Notes under the pieces: model-generated
Told to the model about the DNA's origin: nothing
Databases searched by the model: none
The model's input: only the letters and a program-made list of their open reading frames with translations
Origin: Adiantum capillus-veneris
Taxonomy: Eukaryota; Streptophyta; Polypodiopsida; Polypodiales; Pteridaceae
Reading direction: 5' to 3'
Length of the DNA stretch: 64,000 nucleotides
NCBI GenBank assembly: GCA_014529385.2
Contig: CM043962.1
Coordinates: 86,523,180 to 86,587,179 of the forward strand
Made by a program: the position numbers and the translations under genes
Shown here: positions 34,729 to 45,187 of the stretch, in pieces
Numbering within the stretch: position 1 is the first letter of the stretch
How the letters are laid out: every line of letters starts with the position of its first letter

Positions 34729-34920
34729 TGTTGGGGTATAAAGCCCAATGTGGTCGCCCAAGTAAGTGGGCGGGCCGCCAGGTATGTACACATATTCTTT
34801 TGTAAAAACCTAATAAGAACTCACTATGCTCTACACGTTACAGTAGAGCGAGTTCACCATATTGTCGTGCTCTTCTTCTCGCACTCTCTCTCGCGTCGCA
34901 CTTCCGCTCGTACTCGTTCA
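34729..34920 (+). repeat. 3' LTR of copia element (192 bp)
   Basis: Same length and ends as the 5' LTR. The right target duplication ATATT follows at 34921. Confidence 0.96.
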
Positions 34921-36475
34921 ATATTGGACCCGACTCATGACCAATCACTTGCTCGATCCAATGCACATATTCAAGAATGTGGGTAATCTACTATGGGACC
35001 ATCTGACCGGCAAGAAAGATACTTTGGGAGCTAGGGTTAACCTTAGAAATGTGGATCGTATGGAGCAATATTGGCCGCAGACAGCATCCGATGGATCGAT
35101 AAAACTCCCTAAAGCGCCATGGATTTTCACAGGAGCCCAAGAATGCAAAGTAAAAGAGACCAGTCGATCTTTGCGGACCCCCACTGGCATAATGCACTCG
35201 CTCCGAACATGTTTTACTAGAGAAGGAAAGCTTACCGGTTTGAAGTCACACGACTGGCATAAAATGTGTTAGGTATGTTCATAGTGGAATATATCATAGT
35301 GAGAATTGTGTAACAAATTTGTGTATGGACTTTAATATCATTGCTGCACGTGTTTTGCAGTTTATTTTACCGGTGGCCATTGAGGGATGTTTGTCTCTTG
35401 ACGTCCGTAACACAATCTACAAATTTGCGAGGTTGTTGCAATGGATCTCACAAAAGGAGATCAACGTAGACTCCATACCATTTGCCAAACTAAACATTGC
35501 GGAGGTTGTGTGCATGTTTGAGAAACACTTTCCTACTACTATGCTAACCATTCAGGTGCATCTTCTTGTTCACATAGTTGATGAGGTGGTAGCTGGAACA
35601 GTACATTCCAGATGGATGTTCTTTTTAGAACTTTTCATGAAAATGCTCAAGGGATATGTGCGTCAGAAGGCACGTCCAGAGGGTAGCATCGTAGAAGGTT
35701 GGTTGGTATCAGAGTTCCTAGTGTACATTGGAGAGTGGCTAGATGGATTTGATAAAGCCCGGGACACGCTATGGTGAACCATAGATGATGAGCGCATATC
35801 TGAGATTGTCATGTGCAATCTCGGTGTTGAGAAGAAGATGATGGAAGATCTAGAGGCCAAAATCAACCGATTTTGCATGCTTCACAATCCAGTGATGCAA
35901 AAGTGGATTTCACAATGTGAGGATGCAAAGCAAGAGCGACAAACGGCACGAATCGAGTGGAGATGGGGAAGACAACCACCGATGCACTATCCAATGGGTC
36001 TGTAGAGCCTACCAACATTCATGAGCTTAAGATGGTTGTAGAACCAATTGAAAAGCGCACAACAGTGTGGTGAAGAAGTGACTGAGGAGGAGTGGAAGTA
36101 CTCTCGGGGATGCGCGACCAAGGTAAGTTTGCAATGTACGACTAGTGACTTTCTAGATGTTTGGACGGCCACTCATAATCTTTGTTGGTTGTAGTATAAG
36201 TCATACACAACAGCATGGTGTAAAGGTCGACATTTTAGGGTGGAACGGATCGATAAAAAGCGTTTTACTCAAGATTGTGGAATCATAGCAAAATTTGAAC
36301 AGTCTAGTAGACGACGGTCCTCTGATGCAGATCCTGTGGTGGTGGAACTCACTTACTTCGGCACGCTACAAGAGATTTTGAGGATCGATTATAGAGGATT
36401 TTTTGTCGACTTGTTCAACGTGCAATGGTTCAAGATAATCATGGAGGGTTGCAACGCACATATGTAGACATCAGT
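34921..36475 (+). pseudogene. CACTA (En/Spm) transposase tnp2, 3' part
   Basis: Continues exactly where the copia element interrupts the gene. After the duplicated ATATT the frame gives 'LLDPMHIFKNVGNLLWDHL', 'KKDTLGARVNLRNVDRM', 'IKLPKAPWIFTGAQE' and 'GLKSHDWHKM', all tnp2. An intron (about 35273-35360) is followed by the DUF4218 region: 'LPVAIEGCLSLDVRN', 'EINVDSIPF', 'EVVCMFEKHFPTTMLTIQV', 'LELFMKMLKGYVRQKARPE'. A further intron (about 36122-36194) precedes a DUF4216 segment ('KRFTQDCGIIAKFEQS', 'LRIDYRGFFVDLFNVQWF'). Stops and one or more frameshifts occur between 35770 and 36120. Confidence 0.85.
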
Positions 36476-36900
36476 AGTGATACCGAGAGCTTTGGGACTA
36501 TAGTGATGAGAGATATTCCATCAGGGATAGTGTTGATATCATAGCATTCCGGAATCCCTCAAATGTTGTTGCTCATAAATATCCTCATGAATTAGTGACA
36601 GGGAGACCCGATGATCTTCATAATTTTCCTCCCTCAGATATTGTGCTTGCTGATGAATATCCTCAAGAAATGACAGAGAGACATGATGATAATTACAAAG
36701 ATGCAAACTTAAATGATTCTTACATCAATAAGAGTGATTGGAATGATCTTTATAATGTTCCTCCCTCATATGCTAATGAATACCATCATGGAGCGACCAA
36801 TTAAAGTCCTGATGGTAATGATTTGGTGATTGAAGGGGTGCACAATCTAATGTAGACTTTTCTCATGCCACACTAATACTTCAAGATGTTGTTAGTGTAA
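36476..36900 (+). other. Probable CACTA protein tail and 3' end region
   Basis: An open frame to 36804 has an acidic tail with two related segments ('DDLHNFPPSD..DEYPQE' and 'NDLYNVPPSYANEYHHGAT'). Near 36872-36896, 'cactaa' and 'ttagtg' lie 25 bases apart in inverted orientation, the second possibly a decayed CACTA 3' end. Evidence is weak. Confidence 0.35.
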
Positions 36901-36967
36901 TACAAGCACTAAAAATCTCAAAAATAATGTTTCAATTCCAAAAGCTCAAAAACAAAAGCTCGCAAAT

Positions 36968-39081
36968 ATAAAATCCCCAACAACATGGAATTTTAAAAAG
37001 TATTAACAGAACAATCATGGAGCGAGCAAAAAGCATGCAGCTCATGCAGGCCTATCGCTTGAGCTTTGGGTGGAGGCAGTAGTACGTTTGTGTACTTAAT
37101 CAATTGGTCACCCTCAACGACATTGGATGGGGGAGTTCTACACTATCAACAGGTAAACTGGTGAATTATGCATTCCTCAAAGTATTTGGATGCAAAACTT
37201 TTATGCACATAGATAGAAGCCTAAGGTCAAATCTGGATGCAAAGTCCAAAAAGTGTTTCTTCATTGGATATAAGAAGCTGACTTTGGGTATTGCCTATGG
37301 AATCCTAAAGATGGTAAAATATTTAGAAGTAGGGATGTAATTTTCACAACGGACAAAATATGTACAAAGATGACTTGGAAATAAAACAAGCAAAAGATAC
37401 AGTTGATGAGTACATGGAGCTTGAGGACAATGAAGACTTAGGGAGTGCAAGCGGTGACACGTACAACAATGTCAACTAAATGAAGAGACTCAACTTATGC
37501 CCCAAAGATTACGAGAGAAAGTAGACCTCTAGAAAGGTTCGTTCCTTCCTTCGACCATCTATGGGTCTCAGATTTTGGAGAGTCGGAATCATACAAAGAA
37601 GCTATGCAACATGAATCCAAAGAAGAATGGGTGAAAATCATGCAAGTGGAGATTGACTCATTACATCACAACCAAACATGGGAGTTGGTTGAGTTGCCTA
37701 AAGGTAAGCGGGAACTACAAAACAAATGGGTGTACAAGTTGAAGGAAGAAGAAGGTGGGAAGAAAAGGTACAAGTCTAGGCTTGTTGTAAAATGGTTTTC
37801 TCGAAAGAAAGGTATTGATTTCAATGAAATATTTTCTCTTGTTGTAAAAATAACTCAATTAGGCTTGTCCTAAGCCTTGTGGCTACTCATGACTTAAATC
37901 TTGAGCAAATGGATGTAAATACGACATTCCCTCATGGTGACTTGGAGGAGGAAATTCACATGCTTCAACCAAAGGGATATGAAATAAAGGGTAAGGAGAA
38001 AATGGTTTGCAGATTAAAGAAGAGCTTGTATGGTCTAAAGCAAGTATCAAGAAAGTCGTACTTGAAGTTCAATCGATGGATGCTAGATCACAAATTCAGA
38101 AGATGCAACTCCGATCACTGCGTCTACACAAAGAATTTGGGAGATGGGAAGTTCATCATCCTAATGGTGTATGTTGATGACATGCTGATTGCAAGTACTA
38201 ACATGCAAGATATCAAAGACCTAAAAGAGGAGTTGTCTAAATATTTTTCAATGAAAGATTTAGGTGCTGTAAAACGGATACTTGGTATGAAGATAGGAAG
38301 GGACGTGACAAAGAAGACACTAAATCTATCTCAAGAGGATCAAATCAAGAAGGTACTAGAAAGGGTTGCAATGCAAGATGCAAAGTCGGTTTCCACACCT
38401 TTGGCTAGTCACTTTAAACTAGCCAAGGATATGTGTCCAAAGACATAAGAGGAGATAGACTATATGTCTAAAGTTCCATATGTTGCGGCAATAGGTTCTC
38501 TAATGTATGTTATGGTCTGGACAAGGCCAGACATTGCACATGCAGTGGGAGTTGTGAGTAGATTCATGGACAATCTAGGTAAAGAGCATTGGCAAGCTGT
38601 GAAGTGGATACTTAGGTATCTAAAAGGGACGACAACAAATGGTTTGTATTTTGGAGCACTGATATTTTCTTACAAGGGTATGCTGATGCAAATATGGTAG
38701 GTGATAAAGATACTTAAAGGAGCACTATTGGCTATGTCTTCATAGTTGGAGGCACATAAACAAAGTATGTAGCAATGATGGAGGCAAGCAAAGAAATTTT
38801 GTGGCTTTACAGATTCTTGGAGGAGCTTGGATACAAGCAAGACAATTGTGTTTTATACAGTGATAGTCAAAGCACCATTCATCTTGCAAAGAACTCAGCC
38901 TTTCACACTCAAGGACAAAGCACATCGAGGTGAGATATCATTTCATACGTACTCTTTTGGAAGAGGGACAACTAAAGCTAGGAAAGGTGCACACAAAGAG
39001 AATTCTGAAGACATGTTTATAAATGCATTCAACAAGGAGAAGTTGAGCTTTTTCTCATCTTCAATTAACATTCAAGGATAA
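36968..39081 (+). pseudogene. Ty1/copia pol, 5'-truncated (family C2)
   Basis: Begins in the integrase core at the 'TPQQHG' motif, continues with 'SWSER' region remnants and the integrase C-terminus ('FGCKTFMHIDRSLRSNLDA', 'KSKKCFFIGYK'), then RT ('WELVELPKGKRELQNKWVY', 'KGIDFNEIFS', 'LEQMDVNTTFPHGDLEEEI', YVDD at 38170-38181) and RNase H in shifted frames to 39081. Many frameshifts and stops. The same family as the complete minus-strand element at 44394-49714, with which it shares long peptide stretches and LTR sequence. No left LTR, gag or protease. Confidence 0.88.
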
Positions 39082-39126
39082 GAAGCCATGATGGAAAGCA
39101 GTCATAGGTTTGGTGTGGAGATCAAT

Positions 39127-39141
39127 CTCCAAGTGGGAGAT
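39127..39141 (+). other. Polypurine tract (C2)
   Basis: 'tccaagtgggagattg' immediately before the LTR; the minus-strand relative has the same at 45128-45143. Confidence 0.8.
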
Positions 39142-39744
39142 TGTTAAATATGGAGCCTGGTTTACCCCTTGTAACTTTTAGTCTCAAAAATGCACATTTG
39201 TAAGGTCCTCATTATGAGGAGAAGCCATTGTGCGTAAGAAAAATCACTCGCCGAAAAATAAAAAATTCATGCCCATCACCGAAATATTCCTTTTTGCCAG
39301 AATATTATGGCCGGACGACGGTCGAAAAGTGATAAAAAAATGGCCGATTGGTTGGCCGATTAGCCGGGTGGCCAGTAATCAATGGCTGGTGGATAGTGAA
39401 CGAGAAGTCTTTGGCTAGTGGCCAATTTCTAGAAAGACTTGTCTTCTCATGTGGGCACATGGGAGAATTAAACTCGGACTTGTCTATTCTAGGGCGACTA
39501 CACATGACTACCTCTCATGAGAGAAGGCAATACTTTTGGCCTATAAAAAGAGGCCTCTTCTACACAAAAAATGCATTGTGAGGTCAATGCAACAAGGTGT
39601 GTGTGAGGTGATGAGAATGAAGCAAGGCGGGAGTTCCATCGAGGGTATAACCCCTTTGTAACCTACTTCTAGTTTGAAGTACTAAAGCCATTGAGTGGTT
39701 GCTTCCCCGTGGACGTAGCCCACATTGGGTGAACCACATATATC

Positions 39745-39780
<36 letters not shown>

Positions 39781-39860
39781 ATCTCTCGTGTGTGAAAATT
39801 ATCTCTCTCCATCAAGCAAACTACACTAATATCTACTTAGATGCACCCTATTTCTTAACA
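39142..39860 (+). repeat. 3' LTR of C2 copia element (719 bp)
   Basis: TGTTAAATATGG start and TTCTTAACA end. It contains a TATA box ('ggcctataaaaag', about 39539) and a (CT)n tract at 39749-39779. It matches the LTR at 44394-45127 in reverse complement. Confidence 0.88.
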
Positions 39861-39886
39861 TGCTCCACCTATGGCACAACTATTCA

Positions 39887-40604
39887 TCTCTTAAATATTT
39901 AATTATCATGGTTTGTCAATGAGTATTTTTTTTGATAGAGATCTTAGAATGAATAGGAATTTTTGAAAGAGACTCTTTGAGAATCTTGGAACAAAGTTCA
40001 ATTTATCTTCAACTTATCATCCTGAAATGGATGGGCAAAGTTAAATTGTGAGATCCATTGTGCTTGATTTACTCAAAGCCTATGTAACAAAAGTAGAATG
40101 ATGCAACCAATGGGAGAAGTATCTACCTTTAGTAGAATATGCATACAACAAAATTGTGCATTCTTCTACATGTAAAGCACCTTTTGAGGTAATCGAAGGA
40201 AGGTCAAATTCCCCCCCATTTTGAAAATGCATGGGAAGATCTTCATTAATAATGAGTATAGTCGTGGCTTGCACGATGCTTTGCTAAGATCAAAGAAGCT
40301 ATCTCTATCGCACAACAAAAGCACAAGGCTACTACTAACAAGCATAGAAGAACCAGGTCAAAGAGAATGAATGGGTTCTCTTAAAGTTTCTCAAGGCTTG
40401 CTCAAGGCACACTACGGGCAAAAGTTGGCATGGAGAACTCACGAGATCAAGAGTACTATGCAAAATTAGCATGCAAGTATTATGGACCATTTTAGATTCT
40501 ATAGCAATCAATGAAATGGCTTATCAGCTTAAGCTACCCTTTCATTGGCCAATTTATAATGCATTCCATGTAAGTCTTTATTAAAGGGCTACAAGGGTGA
40601 TTAT
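39887..40604 (+). pseudogene. Ty3/gypsy integrase, C-terminal half
   Basis: Decayed integrase starting after the copia LTR. Readable pieces are 'NLGTKFNLSSTYHPEMDGQS', 'QWEKYLPLVEYAYNK', 'CKAPFEVIEGRSN', 'EAISIAQQKHKATTNKH' and 'EMAYQLKLPFHWPIYNAFHV', the usual order from the rve core to the GPY-type C-terminal region. Numerous stops and frameshifts. The last 75 bases are the first, partial unit of the tandem array that follows. Confidence 0.8.
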
Positions 40605-42300
40605 AAGCTACCCTTTCATTGGCCAATCCATAATGCATTCCATGTAAGTCTACTAAAGGGCTACAAGGGTGATCCACCATAAGAGCAAGTAGCAGAAGAT
40701 CCTCCAAAATTTGAAGGGACTGAAGAGATACTGCAACCCAAGCATCTCATTCACCATGAAGAAATGGAAAGGTACTATGTAAGTATTTTATTACATTTAA
40801 AAACTACCCTTTTAAAGATGCTAAATGGATGCAAGAGCCATATCATCATAAGCTACCCTTTCATTGGCCAATCTATAATGCATTCCATGTAAGTCTACTA
40901 AAGGGCTACAAGGGTGATCCACCATAAGAGCTGGTAGCGGAAGATCCTCCAAAATTTTAAGGGGTTGATAAGATATTGCAACCCAAGCATATCATCCACC
41001 ACGAAGAAATGGAAAGGTACTATGTAAGTATTTCATTACATTTTAAAACTACCCTTTTGAAGATGCTAAATGGATGCAAGAGCCATATCATCATAAGCTA
41101 CCCTTTCATTGGCCAATCTATAATGCATTCCACGTAAGTCCACTAAAGGGCTACAAGGGTGATCCACCAAACGAGCTAGTAGCGGAAGATCCTCCAAAAT
41201 TTGAAGGGCCTGAAGAGATATTGCAACCCAAGCATATCATCCACCACGAAGACAATGGTAAGGTACTACGTAAGTATCTCATTAAATTTTAAAACTATCC
41301 TTTTGATAAGCTAAATGGCAGCTTATCAACTTAAGGTACCCTTTCATTGGCCAATCCATAATGCATTCCATGTAAGTCTACTAAAGGGCTACAAGGGTGA
41401 TCCACCATAAGAGCTAGTAGCGGAAGATCCTCTAAAATTTGAAGGGGCTGAAGAGATATTGCAACCCAAGCATATCATCTACCACAAAGAAATGGAAAGG
41501 TACTATGTAAGTATTTCATTACATTTAAAAACTACCCTTTTGAAGATGCTAAATGGATGCAAGAGCCATATCATCATAAGCTATCCTTTCATTGGCCAAT
41601 CTATAATGCATTCCATGTAAGTCTACTAAAGGGCTACAAGGGTGATCCACCATACGAGCTAGTAGCGGAAGATTCTCCAAAATTTGAAGGGCCTGAAGAG
41701 ATATTGCAACCCAAGCATATCATCCACCACGAAGACAATGGCAAGGTACTACGTAAGTATCTCATTAAATTTTAAAACTATCCTTTTGATAAGCTAAATG
41801 GTAGCTTATCAACTTAAGCTATCCTTTAATTAGCCAATCCATAATTTATTCCATATAAGTCCACTAAAGGGCTACAAGGGTGATCCACCATAAGAGCTAG
41901 TAGTGGAAGATCCTTCAAAATTTGAAGGGGCTGAAGAGATATTGCAATCCAAGCATATCATCCACCACGAAGACAATGGTAAGGTACTACGTAAGTATCT
42001 CATTAAATTCAAAAACAACCCTTTTGATAAGCTAAATGATAGATTATCAACTTAAACTACCCTTTCATTGGCTAATCCATAATGCATTCCATGTAAGTCT
42101 ACTAAAGGGCTACAAGGGTGATCCACCATATGCGCTAGTAGTGCAAGATCCTCCAAAATTTGAAGGGGGGCTGAAGACATATTGTAACCCAAGCATATCA
42201 TCCACCATGAAGACAATGTGTAAGGTACTATGTAAGTATCTCATTAAATTAAAAACTACCCTTTTGAAGATGCTAAATGGATGCAAGAGCCACAATTGAA
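40531..42300 (+). repeat. Tandem array of the gypsy integrase C-terminal segment, one partial and seven full units
   Basis: Units begin at the 'aagctaccctttcattggcc' landmark at 40531 (partial), 40605, 40850, 41095, 41333, 41578, 41816 and 42054. Spacings after the partial unit are 245, 245, 238, 245, 238 and 238. Two linkers alternate: a 245-bp type ending 'gcaagagccatatcatcata' and a 238-bp type ending 'cagcttatcaactta'. Each unit encodes 'PFHWPIYNAFHVSLLKGYKG', a DPP/Glu-rich stretch and 'QPKHIIHHEDNGKVL' or a variant. Units at 41095, 41578 and 42054 are open; 40605, 40850, 41333 and 41816 carry the same TAA after 'gatccacca'. This is an amplified piece of a retroelement gene, not a functional protein repeat. 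Confidence 0.92.
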
Positions 42301-42709
42301 AGATAGTATGTCACGTGTAGCCACCTACAATGAATTGCATACAAAGCCCTAATATTTTTACATCGATGTATTCAAGGAAAATGAAATGAAGAAGAATATG
42401 ATTCTCTGTTTTGAACTCTATTGTCTCAAGATCTTCATTAATGTTTAAATGTAATGTGTATGTATACCACATGTTACACACTCGCAACAAAGTTTCTCCA
42501 GAGTACTAAATAGACTTGTAATCTACTATGGAAAGGTACTAGTGCTAACAGGGTATTGCGACAAATTTTTGCCCAAGTTCCAAGTAGATTGGTCATCTAC
42601 TTTGGCCAATTTTCTAAAAGTGAATCCTGACAAAAAAGCTAATGAACCAAAGACACCTCCCTTGAATAGACGCATAGTCGAGAATGGCCATGATTTTAAG
42701 GTGGGGTAA
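42301..42709 (+). other. 3' interior end of gypsy element with polypurine tract
   Basis: Non-coding, ending 'gattttaaggtggggtaa' just before the LTR, with 'catagtcgagaatggccatg' as in 22811-22835. Confidence 0.6.
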
Positions 42710-43454
42710 TGTCACCAAATTTCATTTTTGGTCTACTTGACTAAATTATCTCTCTCTAGAATTGGCCATTCTATTGAGAGAAAATAAAAATAATATAAGG
42801 ACAAATTATGTACAATGGGAAGAGGAATGTGTTGTTGAACTAGAGAGCTGCAAAATTTGAACAAAAGTCCCAATGAAATGCGATAAGTATTCAATCGGGA
42901 TTTTATGGGACAAAAACGAGATATTTGTTAGTTCAAAAGTCCAAAATGGATTGCAAAAGCCTCCAAAAGTGGGTAGTATGGCTAATCAAATGGTGGGAAT
43001 GGGAGCCAAGGTGTTATTATCCACACATGCCAACCTAAAGCTATGTGGAGATAAGGGATGTGGTCCACAAGTCTCCCATGCAAGAGAGAAGGTAAGAGGA
43101 GTAGTTCTAAAAATAAAAAATTACTTCTAAACAACCTAGTATGTGTATTTTTGGAATAACTCACAAAAGAAGGCATTTCTTAAAGAATGGCCCTCACTAC
43201 GAATTGAAAATGGTGAGATAAACAACTTTTGCGTTCAAAGTTTTTTCATTTGAGGAATGCAAAAGGGAGATTTTTTGGTTTTTCTACAAGAGCGCTCGAG
43301 AGAGCAAGAGTACTTCTATCTTTCTGGCTATTGAAGCTCTAGGTAATCCTCAGTCAAAATGAATCTCTCCATGCTCTTCTTAAGGCTCATCGTCTTCTCT
43401 CTTTGTCTCTCTCCTACACAAGTCTCTATAGCTATGGCTCCTATGGAGACGTGT
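42710..43454 (+). repeat. Probable 3' LTR of a gypsy element (about 740 bp)
   Basis: Starts TGTCACCAAATTTC right after a polypurine tract. The right end is uncertain and placed where gag homology begins. No second copy occurs in the window, so the call rests on position and TG start only. It is not the G1 LTR. Confidence 0.5.
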
Positions 43455-44393
43455 GTTGTAAGGCCTTAAGCTTGACCTTGAGCGAAAAGGCTAGATATTG
43501 GTATAAGACTTTAACGGTTGAAGAGTGCATGCATTAACCTACTCTTAGGATATTGTTCTTGAAACAATACATATGAGAGGGTGTTCTTTGGGGTGTATCT
43601 TCTCAACTCCAAAAATCCAAATGGGAGGAAGGGGAGTCAATGAAAGATTTTTATTAGTTGTTTGAAGCATTTGAATTTTTGTTGTACCTCAAATAACCAT
43701 TTCAACAATAACCAACTTCTTGTTGATGAGTTTATTAGAGGTTTGTGACATAAGGATATCTACAATGGCCTAGTCATTAGAGGTATCAGTACTTGGGAGC
43801 AGTCATTGCCAATGTAATCCAATTAGAAGACAATTCAATGATTGTAGAGAAAGGGTGTCTTTTGAATCAAAGTCTCTAGCTCACAAGAATCTCAGCATGA
43901 TCCAATGATAAGAAAGACTATTAAAGAGCAAAAGTTATCTGAGATGACTTTGGCACTCTCAGCAAGGCTATTCAAGAAATCCTTAAAGATAATCATACTC
44001 CACAAAATAGTCACATGTATCCAAGGAGGGAGAAATAATGGTGGTCAGTTTGTTTGGGTCCACATAGCACCAGTGAATGCCCCACCTTCATAGCAGATTT
44101 AATGGGAATTGCAATGCATGTGGTAGTTATGTCCATCAAGCTAAGGATTGCTTAGTGTTTAAGCACATAATGGAAAATAGACCACCTTTATCCTAGAGAG
44201 ACTCACCTCAAGTTCTTGCATTAATGCATGCCCCACCAGTTGAGCTATCATCACAACACATAGCCCCTAGAACACAAAATGTTTCCCAAACCACACCATT
44301 CCCACCTCTACTACTAGGACTACAACCTCCACATCCCAGGGTTACCCTATAAATCAAGTAGGTTCTGAGCCATCTAGTGCTTATTTGGGCTAT
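43455..44393 (+). pseudogene. Older copy of gag-only element gag, part 1
   Basis: Follows 18494-19420 base by base with many substitutions and indels: the 'tggtataa...actttaacgg' region of the gag core, 'tctcaactccaaaaatccaa', 'cacagcacc..tgaatgcccc' (first zinc knuckle) and 'tgcaatgcatgtggtagtta' (second). It is interrupted by the copia element at 44394. Confidence 0.85.
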
Positions 44394-45127
44394 TGTTAGG
44401 AAATATAACATCGCTAAGTAGATAATTGAGTAGATTACTTAATGGAGAGAGATAATTTACACACACAAGAGATTATAGAGTAGAGAGAGAGAGAGAAAGT
44501 ACACACAATATACGTGATTCACCCAATGTGGGCTACATCCACGGGAAAGGAGCCACTTAATGGCTTTAGTACTTCAAATAAGAAGTAGGTTACAAAGGGA
44601 TTTTACCCTTAATAGAGCTCCCACCTTGCTTCACTTTCACCACATCACACCCACCTTGTTGCATCAACTTCACACTATGAAATGTGTGTGGAAATGGCGT
44701 CCTTTTATAGGCCAAAAGGGCTGACCTCTCTCATGAGAGGTAGCCATGTGTAGTCGCCCTTGTGTAGATAAGTCCAAATCGGACCCTCCAATCCGCCCAT
44801 GTGTGGCCGCCCTTGGGAAGACAAGTCTGCTTTTGAATTCGGCCACCGGCCATTGACTTTCGACCACCGACCATCGACTACCGGCCAGCGGCCAACCGAC
44901 TGGTCGTTTTTCGACCACTTTTCGATCGCTGTCTGGCCATAATATTCGGCAAAAAGGAATATTTTGGTGGCCGTGAAATTTTTTGGTTTCGAGCGAGTGA
45001 TTTAGGTTTTCAGCGCTGTGATTTTTCTTCATGCACGATGGCTTCTTCTCCTAATGGAGGCCTTACAAATGTGTGTTTTTACCACCACAGAAAATTACAA
45101 GAGGTAAATCAAGCTCCATACTTAACA
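44394..45127 (-). repeat. 3' LTR of C2 copia (734 bp)
   Basis: Starts TGTTAGGAAATA and ends ACTTAACA on the plus strand. Contains the TATA region ('ccttttataggcc', 44700-44712) and a (GA)n tract at about 44474-44496. Confidence 0.92.
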
Positions 45128-45187
45128 ATTTCCCACTTGGAGACTGATCTCCAAACCAAACCTGTGATTGCTTTCCATCTTGGCTTC

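Larger units (their letters stand above)
29369..34920 (+). mobile_element. Complete Ty1/copia retrotransposon, 5552 bp, inside tnp2
   Basis: Two 192-bp LTRs, a tRNA-Met primer site, one gag-pol frame, a polypurine tract and perfect 5-bp target duplications. I count six differences between the LTRs (about 97% identity), so it is the youngest dated insertion here. The polyprotein has four premature TAG codons but no frameshift. Confidence 0.95.

Noticed and set aside
39220-39600. Small open frames near 39230-39580 and 44670-45032
   Set aside because: Both lie inside C2 LTRs and are mirror frames of each other; no independent evidence of coding.
40531-42300. CRISPR-like array
   Set aside because: Regularly spaced, but units are 238-245 bp with no short repeat/spacer structure and they encode integrase; the genome is eukaryotic.
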